Of a DNA stretch of 64,000 nucleotides, positions 24,258 through 33,846 are shown piece by piece (position 1 is the stretch's first letter; each line of letters starts with the position of its first letter). Source of the stretch: Flavobacterium ajazii (GTDB lineage Bacteria; Bacteroidota; Bacteroidia; Flavobacteriales; Flavobacteriaceae). The stretch spans positions 496,001 through 560,000 of the forward strand of contig NZ_JAAEHL010000002.1 of the NCBI RefSeq assembly GCF_010614725.1, in the 5' to 3' direction. The notes beneath the pieces were generated by a model. The model was not told the origin of the DNA. It saw only the letters and a list, made by a program, of their open reading frames with translations, and searched no databases. The position numbers and the translations under genes are program-made.

Positions 24258-25118
24258 TTAGTCCTTATTATCTTTTCTGTTTAATAATGGTCTATGCTTT
24301 TTTATTAAATATTCTTCCAATTCATAACGTCCAAATGCAACTGGAAAAAGTGTCACTTTACACGTTTTTAAAAACTCTGTTACCTTTCTATCCTCCATTT
24401 CACTGAAATACCGTTTTTTACCTTTAATTTCTAGAAGCTCAAAACCTAAAATATCAGTTCCTATATGTCTTCTAAGTGCGGAAAAATATGTCCGCCCACT
24501 ATGAGTTTTTATTCGCTCTCCAATATCTGAACTTTCTCCAATATAGATCAGTTTATCGGACTTGTCTTTTACAAGATAAAGTCCAGCTGAACTGATAATT
24601 TTTGTATCAAACCAAGATGCAAAAGTTGATTTCAAAACTTTTATTTCTCCTTCTTCTAATAGCTTTTCAAAATTTTCTTGAACTGCGTTCCAAAGTCCTT
24701 TTTGGTCTGCAATTACAAAATTTTTCCTTTTGGCAAGTTGGAAACCGTTAAGTTTCGTTGGCAAGTTGACAATACCAAATTCTTCAACTTCTTTTCGTCC
24801 AATATTTGTCGAAATAAATTGAATTTTAAATTTATCTATTGTTGTTGATTTTACGAATTGATTTGTAGAATTTAGTTTCTCAAAATTCTTGTAAAAAGTT
24901 GATGTCGCTGGCTTAAATTGTTGCTTAAGTCTTTTAATAAGTTCTTTTCCTTCACCAACATAAAACGGAACTTTGTCCAATGATATCAAATAATTTCCAA
25001 AACCTTTTTCATTAACAGTAGAAGTATCACAAAACTGTTGAGTTTTTAATTTATTTAGTCCACACGATAAAATTTCGTCAGATTGTTTTTGAATTATATC
25101 CCAACTATATTTCGACAT
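24258..25118 (-). CDS. Tandem GIY-YIG nuclease domain protein
   Basis: This 286-residue cytoplasmic protein contains two GIY-YIG modules. The first (about 40-125) has GNYLISLDKVPFYVGEGKEL, then the glutamate/asparagine end RKEVEEFGIVNLPTKLN. The second (about 178-282) has AGLYLVKDKSDKLIYIGES, GERIKTH with the expected arginine (Arg202), and ends ELEEYLIKKHRPLLN with the expected Glu and Asn. Single GIY-YIG domains cut DNA in repair, homing and restriction proteins; duplication in one chain is uncommon. It is not related to pectin use, is more AT-rich than its neighbours and stands alone between a GH78 and an MGH1-like gene. It could be a small defence or mobile remnant. No partner gene is adjacent. 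Confidence 0.8.
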   Translation of the reverse strand: MSKYSWDIIQKQSDEILSCGLNKLKTQQFCDTSTVNEKGFGNYLISLDKVPFYVGEGKELIKRLKQQFKPATSTFYKNFEKLNSTNQFVKSTTIDKFKIQFISTNIGRKEVEEFGIVNLPTKLNGFQLAKRKNFVIADQKGLWNAVQENFEKLLEEGEIKVLKSTFASWFDTKIISSAGLYLVKDKSDKLIYIGESSDIGERIKTHSGRTYFSALRRHIGTDILGFELLEIKGKKRYFSEMEDRKVTEFLKTCKVTLFPVAFGRYELEEYLIKKHRPLLNRKDNKD

Positions 25119-25196
25119 TTATCTATCCGTTTTATTTAATATTCGATCTTTTAGCATTAATCTCCTTAAATCCGTTCAAATCTGCTTGCAATTTTT

Positions 25197-26765
25197 CTAT
25201 TCCCCCACTAATTTCTCCAATTTTTCTGAAACCGCAATTTCCTTTCCGTTTTTGAAGATTCTGAATCCTTTTCCTTTACCATATTTCTCTCCTGTTTTGT
25301 CCCAAAGAATGGTAATAATATTCCCGTGATATAAAACGTTATCCAGACAAAACCAATCCCATTTTTCCTGTGGAATCAACGGATTCACTTCAATCTTTTC
25401 ATCCGCTCTCGGGCGTAAACCGACCAATCCCGTAATCATCAAATCGTTAAAAGTCGAATGGTTGTAATAACGGCTTCTTTCTCTGTCGCCCATTAACCAA
25501 TACCCTGTCGTTTCATCCAGATATTCTCCCACATACGGTTTTCCTCGGTAATATTGTGATTGCACATACAAATCCATTTGCTTGAAATAATCGGTTTTGG
25601 CAACATAATTCTGATTGTAATTATTCAACACATTCGCCAAAGCTGTCAAAGTCTGTGAACTCGCAAATGGCCAAATCGCACCGTCCCATTCGCAGGTTCC
25701 GGTTCCATGGGTTCTAAACCGCGGACTTCTGCGCTCGGCAGTCGTCAATCCAAAAGGAGCCGAAAACCCTTTTTCATCCTTAATCTGTTCCCAGGCTTTT
25801 TCAAAACCTTTATTTTTTTCAGGTAAATTAAAATACCACGGAATAAATCCAATCGCCTCTCTTACCTGTGCCAGCGTATCTTTCTCGGTAAACGTTTCAA
25901 AGAATTCACTTTTCGAATTCCATAATTTGGTTTCTACCAATTGTTGCAAAACATCGGCTTTGGCTTTAAATTTAGCTTCGACTTCTTTGTCTCCTTTCAT
26001 CGACGCCATTTTAGAAATTGCCACGGCATTTCCATACATATAACTGTTAATCGTTGGTCTTGCATTTTGTACTTTTCGACCACCACTCAACGATTCTTCC
26101 ATTCCGTCTTTTACATCGTGCTGCCAAAACAAACCATCTTTGCGCTGGCGGTCTTTTTCCCAAACGGCATAATCCGTAACCATATCCGGGTACATATCCA
26201 ATAAGAATTTTTCATCCTTATTGACCAAATAACGATTGTACAAAGCATCAGCCGTCCAACTGCTGAATTTATACAATTTGTTCATCGGTTTTCCTTCATT
26301 ACCACGGTACCAAATTTTCACATCCTGCTCAATGTACTGCGGATCTTGCACCCAACGAAATTCATTAATATGATGCCCCACTGCACAAGCAATCAAATTG
26401 TATTTATCGGCATAGGAACGATCGACCAAAAACTCTGTGATTCCATAACCTAAAGGTGTTTTCTTGATATGCTTTCTTGCACTCCACCAACGGAAATAAT
26501 AAATCTCCTCAAAATTTTGCTGTGGACATTCAAACAACGGAACATTCTTTTCCATCCACGCCCACGCACTGTCATTCGGAATCGCAAATTTCAAGTTCTC
26601 GTCTTCCATCGTGTTGAAATAATCAACATAATGCTTGAAGTTCTCTTTTTGCAAAACCACTCCTTTTCCCTTTCCGGAATACCCCGCTCCCGATTTACAA
26701 CCGCTGTTCAAAGCCGAAATCAGAATCAGCAAAGCAATTAACTTATATTTAAAATGATATAACAT
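25197..26765 (-). CDS. MGH1-like (alpha/alpha)6 glycoside hydrolase lipoprotein
   Basis: This 522-residue protein begins with a lipoprotein signal (ALNSGCKSG, Cys about 23). The rest is an (alpha/alpha)6-barrel with YYFRWWSARKHI, PYVGEYLDETTGYWL, GTCEWDGAIWPFASSQ and FNDLMITGLVGLRPRADEKI segments, matching the MGH1-like/GH63-related domain (clan GH-G style). Conserved acidic residues sit in the EWDGAIWP and VGEYLDETT loops. Related proteins occur in many Bacteroidetes plant-glycan loci, but the sugar cleaved is generally unknown. A lipoprotein anchor plus neighbours acting on rhamnose and fucose/L-galactose suggest exo-glycosidase action on a pectin side chain. Length is normal for the type. 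The C-terminal 60 residues form a small beta domain. Confidence 0.8.
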   Translation of the reverse strand: MLYHFKYKLIALLILISALNSGCKSGAGYSGKGKGVVLQKENFKHYVDYFNTMEDENLKFAIPNDSAWAWMEKNVPLFECPQQNFEEIYYFRWWSARKHIKKTPLGYGITEFLVDRSYADKYNLIACAVGHHINEFRWVQDPQYIEQDVKIWYRGNEGKPMNKLYKFSSWTADALYNRYLVNKDEKFLLDMYPDMVTDYAVWEKDRQRKDGLFWQHDVKDGMEESLSGGRKVQNARPTINSYMYGNAVAISKMASMKGDKEVEAKFKAKADVLQQLVETKLWNSKSEFFETFTEKDTLAQVREAIGFIPWYFNLPEKNKGFEKAWEQIKDEKGFSAPFGLTTAERRSPRFRTHGTGTCEWDGAIWPFASSQTLTALANVLNNYNQNYVAKTDYFKQMDLYVQSQYYRGKPYVGEYLDETTGYWLMGDRERSRYYNHSTFNDLMITGLVGLRPRADEKIEVNPLIPQEKWDWFCLDNVLYHGNIITILWDKTGEKYGKGKGFRIFKNGKEIAVSEKLEKLVGE

Positions 26766-26801
26766 TGAATCTTTTTTATTGTTTAATAGTTACCCTGTTT
26801 T

Positions 26802-26871
26802 GTCATTGCGAGGAACGAAGCAATCACAGTTGTTGCTCTCGTTATGCGATTGCTTCGTCCCTCGCAATGAC
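26802..26871. repeat. 70-bp palindromic element, copy 2
   Basis: Same 24-bp arms as at 11470-11539 with one mismatch in the right arm (TTCGTCCCTC). The loop ACAGTTGTTGCTCTCGTTAT matches copy 3 in orientation. It ends 2 bp before the stop codon of the GH95 gene. Confidence 0.9.
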
Positions 26872-26873
26872 TA

Positions 26874-29345
26874 TTAATTCGCTGAAAAACTATAAGTCTG
26901 CCCCGCTTTCATTTCTACATCGTATTCATTGTACTTTGGCAACTGCACTTTAGGCAATTTTGCTTCTTTAGCAATAATCGGTTTTTTCACTTCCACATCA
27001 TAAAACAACGTATTCGGATTTTTACCTTTTGCTTTTTTAAGCGTAATTCCTTTGTCTGCTTTCAAGGTATTTTCCAGTTTCAATCGACAGTTTCCTCCAA
27101 TTTTCGAGTATACTTTCAAAGTCGAAACTTTATTGTTTTTCCAGGTCATATCAATTACAAATCCGCCTCGGGTTACTAAACCTTTGATGCTTCCGTCTTT
27201 CCAAACCGTTGGTAAAGCCGGTAATAAATGAATCGCATCTTCCTGACTCTGCATCAGCATTTCGGCGATTCCTGCGGTGCATCCAAAGTTACCATCAATC
27301 TGAAACGGCTGATGCGCATCGAGCATATTTGGATAAGTTCCACCCCCTTTTCTTTGGTCAGCGGTTACCAAATGCAATTGATCCTGGATTAATTTATAAG
27401 CGTGATTTCCGTCTAATAATCTTGCCCATAAATTCACTTTCCAGCCCATTGACCAGCCTGTTGATTCATCGGTTCTGTAAATCAGGGATTGTTTGGCTCC
27501 TTCAAACAATTCCGGTGTTTTGATTGGCGAAATCTGGTTACTCGGAAACAAGCCGTACAAATGCGAAACGTGTCGGTGATTGTCTTTCGGATTGTCCCAA
27601 TCGTCCTGCCATTCCTGTAACTGATTGTGTTTCCCTACTTTCATCGGAGGCATTTTAGCCAAAGCATCACTTAATTTTTTAGTATAATTTTCATCAGGAG
27701 CAACTAGTTTCGAAGCTTTAATCACATTCGAAAACAAATCGAAAACCAATTGATTGTCCATCGTAGTTCCCGAGGCAATCGTTGATTTCCCGTCTTCTCC
27801 GGCATGAGTGTTTTCAGGTGAACTCGACGGCACTACGACCAAATAACCCGTATTCGGATCCACAACCATAAAATCCAAAAAGAACTGCGAAGCTCCTTTC
27901 ATAATCGGATAAATTTCGGTCAGGTATTTTTTATCTCCGGTATACAAATAGCGTTCCCATAAATCCTGACAAACCCAGGCACCACCCGTTGGCCACATTC
28001 CAGACGTAGCTTGGTCAACTGGTGCTGTAACTCGCCAAATATCGGTGTTGTGGTGCAAAACCCAGCCTCCTGCATTGTACATCATTTTGGCCGTTTCAGC
28101 TCCCGTCACACTCAGCTCTTTTGCCATTTGGATAAAAGGCTCGTGCATTTCAGAAAGATTGGTTACTTCTGCTGGCCAATAATTCATTTCGGCATTGATA
28201 TTTGTTGTGTATTTACTGTCCCAAGGTGGAGTTACCATATCGTTCCAGATTCCCTGTAAATTGGCTGGCTGACCGCCCGGCTGTGAAGACGAAATCAATA
28301 AATAACGTCCAAACTGAAAATACAAACTCGCCAATTGCGGATCGAATTGATTCTTGAAATCACGAATACGCTCGTCAGTTGGTTTCTTCGCATTTTCATT
28401 CGTTCCCAAATCTAAACTCACACGGTTGAAGTAATTTTGGTAAAAAGCAACGTGATCCTTTTTGATGGTTTCAAATGATTTAGGCAATGCTTTTTCTAAA
28501 TAGGATTTGCATTTTGGCGTTTGGTTTTCGTCTAATGTTTTGTAATCGACAAAATTGGTTGCAATCGAAATGTACAAAGTAGCTTCATCGGCTCCATTGA
28601 TGCTCAAAACACCATTTTTAGAAATCACTTTTCCACCTTTGTTTTGAACAGCTAAACGCCCTTCAAATTTCACTTTTCCTTTTACACCTTCAAAATTGGT
28701 TCCGGTTCCGGTCATCACTATTTCGCTGTTGTCCGAGAAAGAAACTGTTTTGTCAATCGGAGAATTCATCATCACATTACAGGTGATTTTTCCGGCTTTA
28801 CTTGCTGATAATTTAACCGCAATAACTTGATCTGCAAAAGCGGTTAAAACTTCTCTTTTATAAGTAACACCATCTACCTCATATTGCACCGAAGCGATAG
28901 CATTACTAATGTCTAAATCACGATAATAATTTTTGTAATCGTTGTGTCCATTGAACGAAATATACACGCTCCCAAAAGTCTGATACGGCATACCGTCATT
29001 AGTCTGCGACATAATATCTTGCGTTGCCAAATCCTGTGCTTCTTTGAACTTTCCTTCGAAAACCAATTGACGTACGATTGGCAATGCTTTGATCGATTTG
29101 TCGTGCGCATTACTGTTTGGCGAACCTGCCCAAATGGTTTCTTCGTTCAACTGCAAACGCTCTATGGATGGATCTCCAAAAACCATTGCGCCCAAACGTC
29201 CATTACCTAAAGGCAAAGCTTCGTTCCAGATGGAAGCGGGTTTGTTGTACCATAATTTCAGGTCGCTGTTGGTTTGCGCTGTTGAGTTTTGTAAAACAAC
29301 TAGTGAAACTACTAGAAAAGCAATTATTTTATTTTTAAACTTCAT
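26874..29345 (-). CDS. GH95 alpha-L-fucosidase / alpha-L-galactosidase
   Basis: This 823-residue secreted protein has a signal peptide ending NSTAQ. The N-terminal GH95 sandwich starts LKLWYNKPASIWNEALPLGN, with GRLGAMVFG and QLNEETIWAG. The (alpha/alpha)6 catalytic barrel has PANLQGIWNDMVTPPWDSKY, TTNINAEMNYWPAEV carrying the catalytic asparagines, VVVPSSSPENTH, and HRHVSHLYGLFP. GH95 enzymes invert alpha-1,2-L-fucose or, in pectin-degrading Bacteroidetes, alpha-L-galactose of rhamnogalacturonan II. The pectin setting slightly favours the L-galactosidase role, but discriminating positions were not verified. The upstream gene is the STN-like esterase; the gap holds a conserved-end repeat element. 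Confidence 0.92.
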   Translation of the reverse strand: MKFKNKIIAFLVVSLVVLQNSTAQTNSDLKLWYNKPASIWNEALPLGNGRLGAMVFGDPSIERLQLNEETIWAGSPNSNAHDKSIKALPIVRQLVFEGKFKEAQDLATQDIMSQTNDGMPYQTFGSVYISFNGHNDYKNYYRDLDISNAIASVQYEVDGVTYKREVLTAFADQVIAVKLSASKAGKITCNVMMNSPIDKTVSFSDNSEIVMTGTGTNFEGVKGKVKFEGRLAVQNKGGKVISKNGVLSINGADEATLYISIATNFVDYKTLDENQTPKCKSYLEKALPKSFETIKKDHVAFYQNYFNRVSLDLGTNENAKKPTDERIRDFKNQFDPQLASLYFQFGRYLLISSSQPGGQPANLQGIWNDMVTPPWDSKYTTNINAEMNYWPAEVTNLSEMHEPFIQMAKELSVTGAETAKMMYNAGGWVLHHNTDIWRVTAPVDQATSGMWPTGGAWVCQDLWERYLYTGDKKYLTEIYPIMKGASQFFLDFMVVDPNTGYLVVVPSSSPENTHAGEDGKSTIASGTTMDNQLVFDLFSNVIKASKLVAPDENYTKKLSDALAKMPPMKVGKHNQLQEWQDDWDNPKDNHRHVSHLYGLFPSNQISPIKTPELFEGAKQSLIYRTDESTGWSMGWKVNLWARLLDGNHAYKLIQDQLHLVTADQRKGGGTYPNMLDAHQPFQIDGNFGCTAGIAEMLMQSQEDAIHLLPALPTVWKDGSIKGLVTRGGFVIDMTWKNNKVSTLKVYSKIGGNCRLKLENTLKADKGITLKKAKGKNPNTLFYDVEVKKPIIAKEAKLPKVQLPKYNEYDVEMKAGQTYSFSAN

Positions 29346-29430
29346 CTTTTATACTTTTTGGACAAATGCCCTAATTATTTTTAACCACAAATTGCACAAA
29401 TTAGCACAAATTTCTTCAAGTTACGAGAGC

Positions 29431-29547
29431 GCGTGAGGGATAGAAGCTAGCTACCGAAGTAGCGCGGATAGCCCGACCCAATTTGGGAAAGGGGGCGAGT
29501 AAACGGTTTCGAGAGTTGCCCCCTTTTTCAAATTGGGTCACGCCCAA
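29431..29547. repeat. Conserved-end dispersed element, copy 3
   Basis: Starts GCGTGAGGGATAGAAGC and ends AAATTGGGTCACGCCCAA. It has an extended hairpin (GACCCAATTTG with CAAATTGGGTC) enclosing a further GC-rich stem (AGGGGGC with GCCCCCT) and an upstream mini-hairpin, GCTAC-CGAA-GTAGC. Ends match copies at 8845 and 15132; the interior does not. It abuts the stop codon of the esterase at 29551. Confidence 0.85.
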
Positions 29548-29550
29548 CTA

Positions 29551-30978
29551 TTACTTCTTGACTTCATACACTTTCAGATTTTTTTCTCCGAACATTTCAT
29601 ATAATTTGTTGATGTCTTTCAATGCATTTTTAGGCAGATTTTCGGCTTTGTTGCCAAAAACATATAATTTGTCATACGGTTCAATCACGCAGGTTGACTC
29701 GTCGATTTCGCCTTTTTCGTTCTTCACTTTGTTCAGATCCAGACCTAAATATTTTGCCATAAAAGGATACAAAGCCATACGTTTTGAAACTCCAAAATCG
29801 TGTCCTTCGCTGGCTAAATGCACATTTTCGACCAAGTCTTTTTTACCGTACAAATCATAAGTGCGTTGGATAAAAGGGAATTCCAATTCGGGAACGGCCA
29901 AAGTCCAGTCTTTTCCGTCGGAAACAATCAATTGCGGTTTTGGCGCCATCATTGCCGAAACTTCAGCATTGTTGGTTCCGTTGCCACAAAGGTGAATTCC
30001 GCGACCGCTTTCGCAAGGACAACCGCCAGAGAAATGTGACGAAACCATCACCACCGGAGCGGTAACTGTAACCCTGTCGTCTAAAGCGCCTAAAAACATT
30101 GTGTGCGAGCCTCCGCCAGAACCGCCTGTAACGCCTACTCGCGACATATCAACATTTTTTTGAGTCGCTAAATAATCCAATAATCGGATTCCGCTCAACA
30201 CCTGAACGGTTGAGGCAATGCTGTTGCGGTGTGTTTCGGTTGGAAATTGCAACAGTGATTCGCCCCAGGCAAATAAATCGTAAGCTACGACAACTGCGCC
30301 CATTTTGGCCATCATTGCACAACGGTACTGCTCGTCTTTTCTATATCTTCCGTCACCAAAATGTCCGTCGGGCGTTAAGATAACTGCCGATTTTTTGTTG
30401 AACGGATAGGGTTTGTAGATTGAACCTGTGGTGTAAACTCCCGGAAGGATTTCTAATGCTATGTTTTCGATGCTGTAATCTTTGTAGATTCTTTTTGGTG
30501 TCAAAATCGGTTTTGATTTGGGCATTGGCGGTGCTTTATCCAAACCAAATGACGTAAACATACAGGCTTTGATTTCTTTTTTGCGGGCTTCCCAATCGGA
30601 AACGTTAGCATATAAAGTCGTCAAATAATCTAAGCGTTCTTTACCTTTATCAACCGAAACTTTATGGTTTTCATATTTTCGGATTTGATAGGTTCCATCG
30701 GGCTGTTTGAAATAGGTCAGTTCAAAAGGCACTAAAACATTAGCCAAAGAAACTTCCAGATTTCCCTGTTCGATACGCCAGTCGGCATAATCGAGTTCTT
30801 TTCCTTTTAGTAAACCGCGGTCGTCGATAACTTTTATCTTAAAAATGGTTTCAATTTTTTGGATGGTTTCAGTTACGGGTTTTCTGAAATTGGTATCCGA
30901 TGTGCATTGTGCGTTTGAAGTCGTCAATGTGAACATTGAAACCAAAAAAGCAAATGTTATGTTTTTTAAATTTTTCAT
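29551..30978 (-). CDS. Secreted alpha/beta-hydrolase esterase with STN-like N-terminal domain
   Basis: This 475-residue protein has a signal peptide ending TTSNAQ. Residues about 35-102 (TIQKIETIFKIKVIDDRG, LEVSLANVLVPFELTYF, DGTYQIRKYE) resemble the short secretin/TonB N-terminal (STN) fold, here joined directly to an enzyme. The alpha/beta-hydrolase domain has Ser287 in VGVTGGSGGGSH as nucleophile, a cysteine-rich GGCPCESGRGIHLCGNG loop, and a histidine in HLASEGHDFG. The closest known types are acetylxylan-esterase-like carbohydrate esterases and the CE19 pectin methylesterase group of rhamnogalacturonan II loci. It probably removes acetyl or methyl esters that block neighbouring hydrolases. 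The STN-like call rests on pattern only, and the ester bond attacked is unknown. Confidence 0.8.
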   Translation of the reverse strand: MKNLKNITFAFLVSMFTLTTSNAQCTSDTNFRKPVTETIQKIETIFKIKVIDDRGLLKGKELDYADWRIEQGNLEVSLANVLVPFELTYFKQPDGTYQIRKYENHKVSVDKGKERLDYLTTLYANVSDWEARKKEIKACMFTSFGLDKAPPMPKSKPILTPKRIYKDYSIENIALEILPGVYTTGSIYKPYPFNKKSAVILTPDGHFGDGRYRKDEQYRCAMMAKMGAVVVAYDLFAWGESLLQFPTETHRNSIASTVQVLSGIRLLDYLATQKNVDMSRVGVTGGSGGGSHTMFLGALDDRVTVTAPVVMVSSHFSGGCPCESGRGIHLCGNGTNNAEVSAMMAPKPQLIVSDGKDWTLAVPELEFPFIQRTYDLYGKKDLVENVHLASEGHDFGVSKRMALYPFMAKYLGLDLNKVKNEKGEIDESTCVIEPYDKLYVFGNKAENLPKNALKDINKLYEMFGEKNLKVYEVKK

Positions 30979-31003
30979 TTTTTATTTATTGTGAATTCCT
31001 ATC

Positions 31004-31036
31004 AGACCTAACAGGTTTTGGAAACCTGTTAGGTCT
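31004..31036. repeat. 33-bp palindrome AGACCTAACAGGTTTT..., copy 2
   Basis: AGACCTAACAGGTTTT-G-GAAACCTGTTAGGTCT, one mismatch between arms. Same family as 15092-15124 and 35904-35936. It lies between the esterase and the second GH78 gene. Confidence 0.9.
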
Positions 31037-31047
31037 CTCTGTAGAAG

Positions 31048-33798
31048 CTATAATTTACATTCAATTGTATATTTTCCTGATCCTAATTTTAAATTTTCAG
31101 TCAGTTTTCCGTTGACTTTTATTTCAGAATTCTTATCAACTGGTAATTTTACTGTCGCTGATGTATTCGCCGGAATCTCTACTTTCAGAATTAATTTTCC
31201 GTCTTTTTTCTCCCAAGCCGAAGCAATTTTTCCGTAAATGGATTCGTAAGTCGCTTTCGCAAAAGTCATGTCGCCCACAACTTCCGGCTGAATAAAGAAA
31301 TGTTTGAATCCCGGATTTTCAGCATCTGGAACGATTCCGGCAAGGCTTTGGTAAAACCATTCTTCGATTTGTCCCATCATAAAATGATTATAGGAATTTC
31401 CTTTTGTAGGATCCCATTGCTCAGTCAAAGTGGTCAGACCAAATTTAATCTGAAAACCATAGCCCGGTGCATCGTAATGATTGTTGATTTTGTACATCGT
31501 TTCGTTTTGCCCGTTTTGTGCCAAAGCCTGAAACAAATAACGGTTTCCAACATCTCCTGTGGTCAGTCGGTCACCTTTGGCTTTGATGTCAGTCAATAAA
31601 TTATCCATCACCGCTTGTTTGTATTGCGGTTCTACGATATCCATAAAAATTGGAACGGCATTGCTAAACTGACTGCTGGTACCGTATTGTTTGGTTTCGG
31701 GATTAAAAAATTTGTCGTTAAAAGCCTTTTTAATGTCTACAGTCAGAGTTTCATACTTTGCAATATCCTCTGTTTTATTGAATAATTTAGCAGCTTTTGC
31801 AACCAAACTGGCTCCATAAAAATAGTGCGAAGTTGCAGAAAGCGCAATCGGACTGTTTTTGGAATAACCCGCAGGATGTGTTCCATAATCGTACCAGTCC
31901 CCCAATCCGTGAGACACGATATGATTCGTTGCTTTTGTTCCTAAATAATCAACATATTTTTTCATTACAGGATAATATTTTTCGATTAACGAAGCATCGC
32001 CGTAATATTCGTAATACATCCAAGGAAGGATTATACCCGTAACGCCCCACTCGGGAGAATCGGTAAAATCACCTCCGAAAACCACATATTCAGGAACGAT
32101 GGACGGAATCAATCCATTGTCGCGCTGTGCATCGGAAATATTCTGCATCGTAGCAGGAATGAAACTTTCGAGATTGTAATTAAAAAATAATCCAGGACCA
32201 TTCAGATGAATTTCCTCTAACCATCCCAGTTTTTCACGTTGTGGACAGTCGGTAAAAACACTTTGAAAATTACTTTTTATGGCATTGTTAATCAGCAAAT
32301 GTGTTTTGTTGAAAATGTCGTTCGAACATTCAAAAGTTCCGGCTTCACCTGCCGAATTGTAAATGAAATTCGATTTTAAATCTAACAATGTCGGAAGATT
32401 TTCATTCTTCGTTTCTTTATAATTAATGTTCTCTATCTGCACGTATTGAAATCCGTAGAAACTGAATCTTGGTGTCCATTCTTCGGTACCTTCGCCTTTC
32501 AAAGTGTAATCGTAATAATACGGTTTTCCGGTTTTCCCCTGACTAACGGTTCCGTCTTCGTTCAGGCTTTCGCCCACCCAAACGCGAACGGTCTGTCCTT
32601 TTTTCCCTTTAACTTTTATGCTGGTGAATCCCGAAAGATTTTGTCCCATATTAAAGATATAGAAATTAGGCTTCAGCTCTTTTGCCGTTTTAACTTCGTA
32701 TTGTTTTTGGATTGTAATTGGTGATGTAGTCTGTGGTCTCAAAACACCTTTTGGGGCTTCCTGAACGACTACTTTTTTCCAATTGGCATCATTGAATCCT
32801 TTACTATTCCAGCCTTTTTGTTCTAAATTAGCATTGTAATCTTCTCCTCCAAAAATACTATTGTAAGTAATTGGGCTTTTGCTGTATTTCCACGTTTCAT
32901 CTGATTTTATGATTTCGGAAGAGCCATCTTTGTAGGTAATTTTCATTTTGAAAAACAAAGTCGGAGGCCCAAAACTCACAAAAAACTTGGTGTATCTCGC
33001 TTCCAGCGTGTTGTACATTCCGTTTCCTAAAAGTACGCCAATTACGTTTTCGCCTTTTTCTAATGCTTTTGCGTTTAGCTCGTAAATATTATAATTCACG
33101 CTTTTGTCGTAGTCCGTCCACAAAGGAGCAAACTCGCTGTTTCCAATTTTTTTACTGTTGATGGTTAGTTCGTAATGCCCTAAACCTGAAATGTAAACCA
33201 CAGCTTCTTTGATTTCTTTGTTAACCGAAAAAGACTTGCGAAGCATAATACTTCTTCTTGACAACGAATCGGAAGCGTTGATATAAGAGTCTTTTTTGGC
33301 ACGGTTAAAAGTGGCGGTGTGATAAGTTCTGCCTTCCGGCAAATGACTGTCGGCTTTGGTAATAGCTCCAATCCAAGTTGGATTCAAATCGGATGTTGCA
33401 GAAGCCGTTCTGAAAGAGGCAGTTTTGCTCCAAGCAGAAGCTTTGTCTTTCTGGTTCCAGACTTTGACTTTCCAAAAATATTTGGTTTCTGTTTTTAATA
33501 GGCTTCCGCCAAAGAGAATCTGCAGGTTTTTATCGGAATTGACTTTTCCACTATCCCATATATCGCCCTGACCTTTTTTTAGTTTTTCTTCGGATGAAGC
33601 GACTAAAATCTGATAGGCTGATTGAGTTACGTTTGATTCTTTTGAAATCAATTGCCAGCTTAATCGCGGTTGATTTGAAACGAAAGCCAATGGATTTTGG
33701 GTCATTTCACAAGTCAAATTTTCGGCAGAGATTTGTCCGTTAGTAATGAAAGTTACTAAAAGACAAAAGAGGAATACTATGTTTTTGAAATTCTTCAT
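31048..33798 (-). CDS. GH78 alpha-L-rhamnosidase (second copy)
   Basis: This 916-residue secreted protein has a signal peptide ending ITNGQ. The same multi-sandwich start as the other GH78 is visible (LTCEMTQNPLAFVSNQPRL, LSWQLISKES, YFWKVKVWNQ, HYELTINSKKIG). The barrel carries FTDCPQREKLGWLEEIHLNG, the REKLGW variant of the GH78 signature, and a later GFQIKFGLTTLTEQWDP segment with a conserved glutamate. The C-terminal sandwich ends KLGSGKYTIECKL. It hydrolyses alpha-L-rhamnosidic bonds, presumably in rhamnogalacturonan. Because its signature and active-site surroundings differ from the first GH78 copy, the two probably act on different linkages instead of being recent duplicates. Confidence 0.93.
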   Translation of the reverse strand: MKNFKNIVFLFCLLVTFITNGQISAENLTCEMTQNPLAFVSNQPRLSWQLISKESNVTQSAYQILVASSEEKLKKGQGDIWDSGKVNSDKNLQILFGGSLLKTETKYFWKVKVWNQKDKASAWSKTASFRTASATSDLNPTWIGAITKADSHLPEGRTYHTATFNRAKKDSYINASDSLSRRSIMLRKSFSVNKEIKEAVVYISGLGHYELTINSKKIGNSEFAPLWTDYDKSVNYNIYELNAKALEKGENVIGVLLGNGMYNTLEARYTKFFVSFGPPTLFFKMKITYKDGSSEIIKSDETWKYSKSPITYNSIFGGEDYNANLEQKGWNSKGFNDANWKKVVVQEAPKGVLRPQTTSPITIQKQYEVKTAKELKPNFYIFNMGQNLSGFTSIKVKGKKGQTVRVWVGESLNEDGTVSQGKTGKPYYYDYTLKGEGTEEWTPRFSFYGFQYVQIENINYKETKNENLPTLLDLKSNFIYNSAGEAGTFECSNDIFNKTHLLINNAIKSNFQSVFTDCPQREKLGWLEEIHLNGPGLFFNYNLESFIPATMQNISDAQRDNGLIPSIVPEYVVFGGDFTDSPEWGVTGIILPWMYYEYYGDASLIEKYYPVMKKYVDYLGTKATNHIVSHGLGDWYDYGTHPAGYSKNSPIALSATSHYFYGASLVAKAAKLFNKTEDIAKYETLTVDIKKAFNDKFFNPETKQYGTSSQFSNAVPIFMDIVEPQYKQAVMDNLLTDIKAKGDRLTTGDVGNRYLFQALAQNGQNETMYKINNHYDAPGYGFQIKFGLTTLTEQWDPTKGNSYNHFMMGQIEEWFYQSLAGIVPDAENPGFKHFFIQPEVVGDMTFAKATYESIYGKIASAWEKKDGKLILKVEIPANTSATVKLPVDKNSEIKVNGKLTENLKLGSGKYTIECKL

Positions 33799-33846
33799 GT
33801 TTTATTTTTTACACGCAGATTTTTTTAAATCGTTAAACCTATTTTT

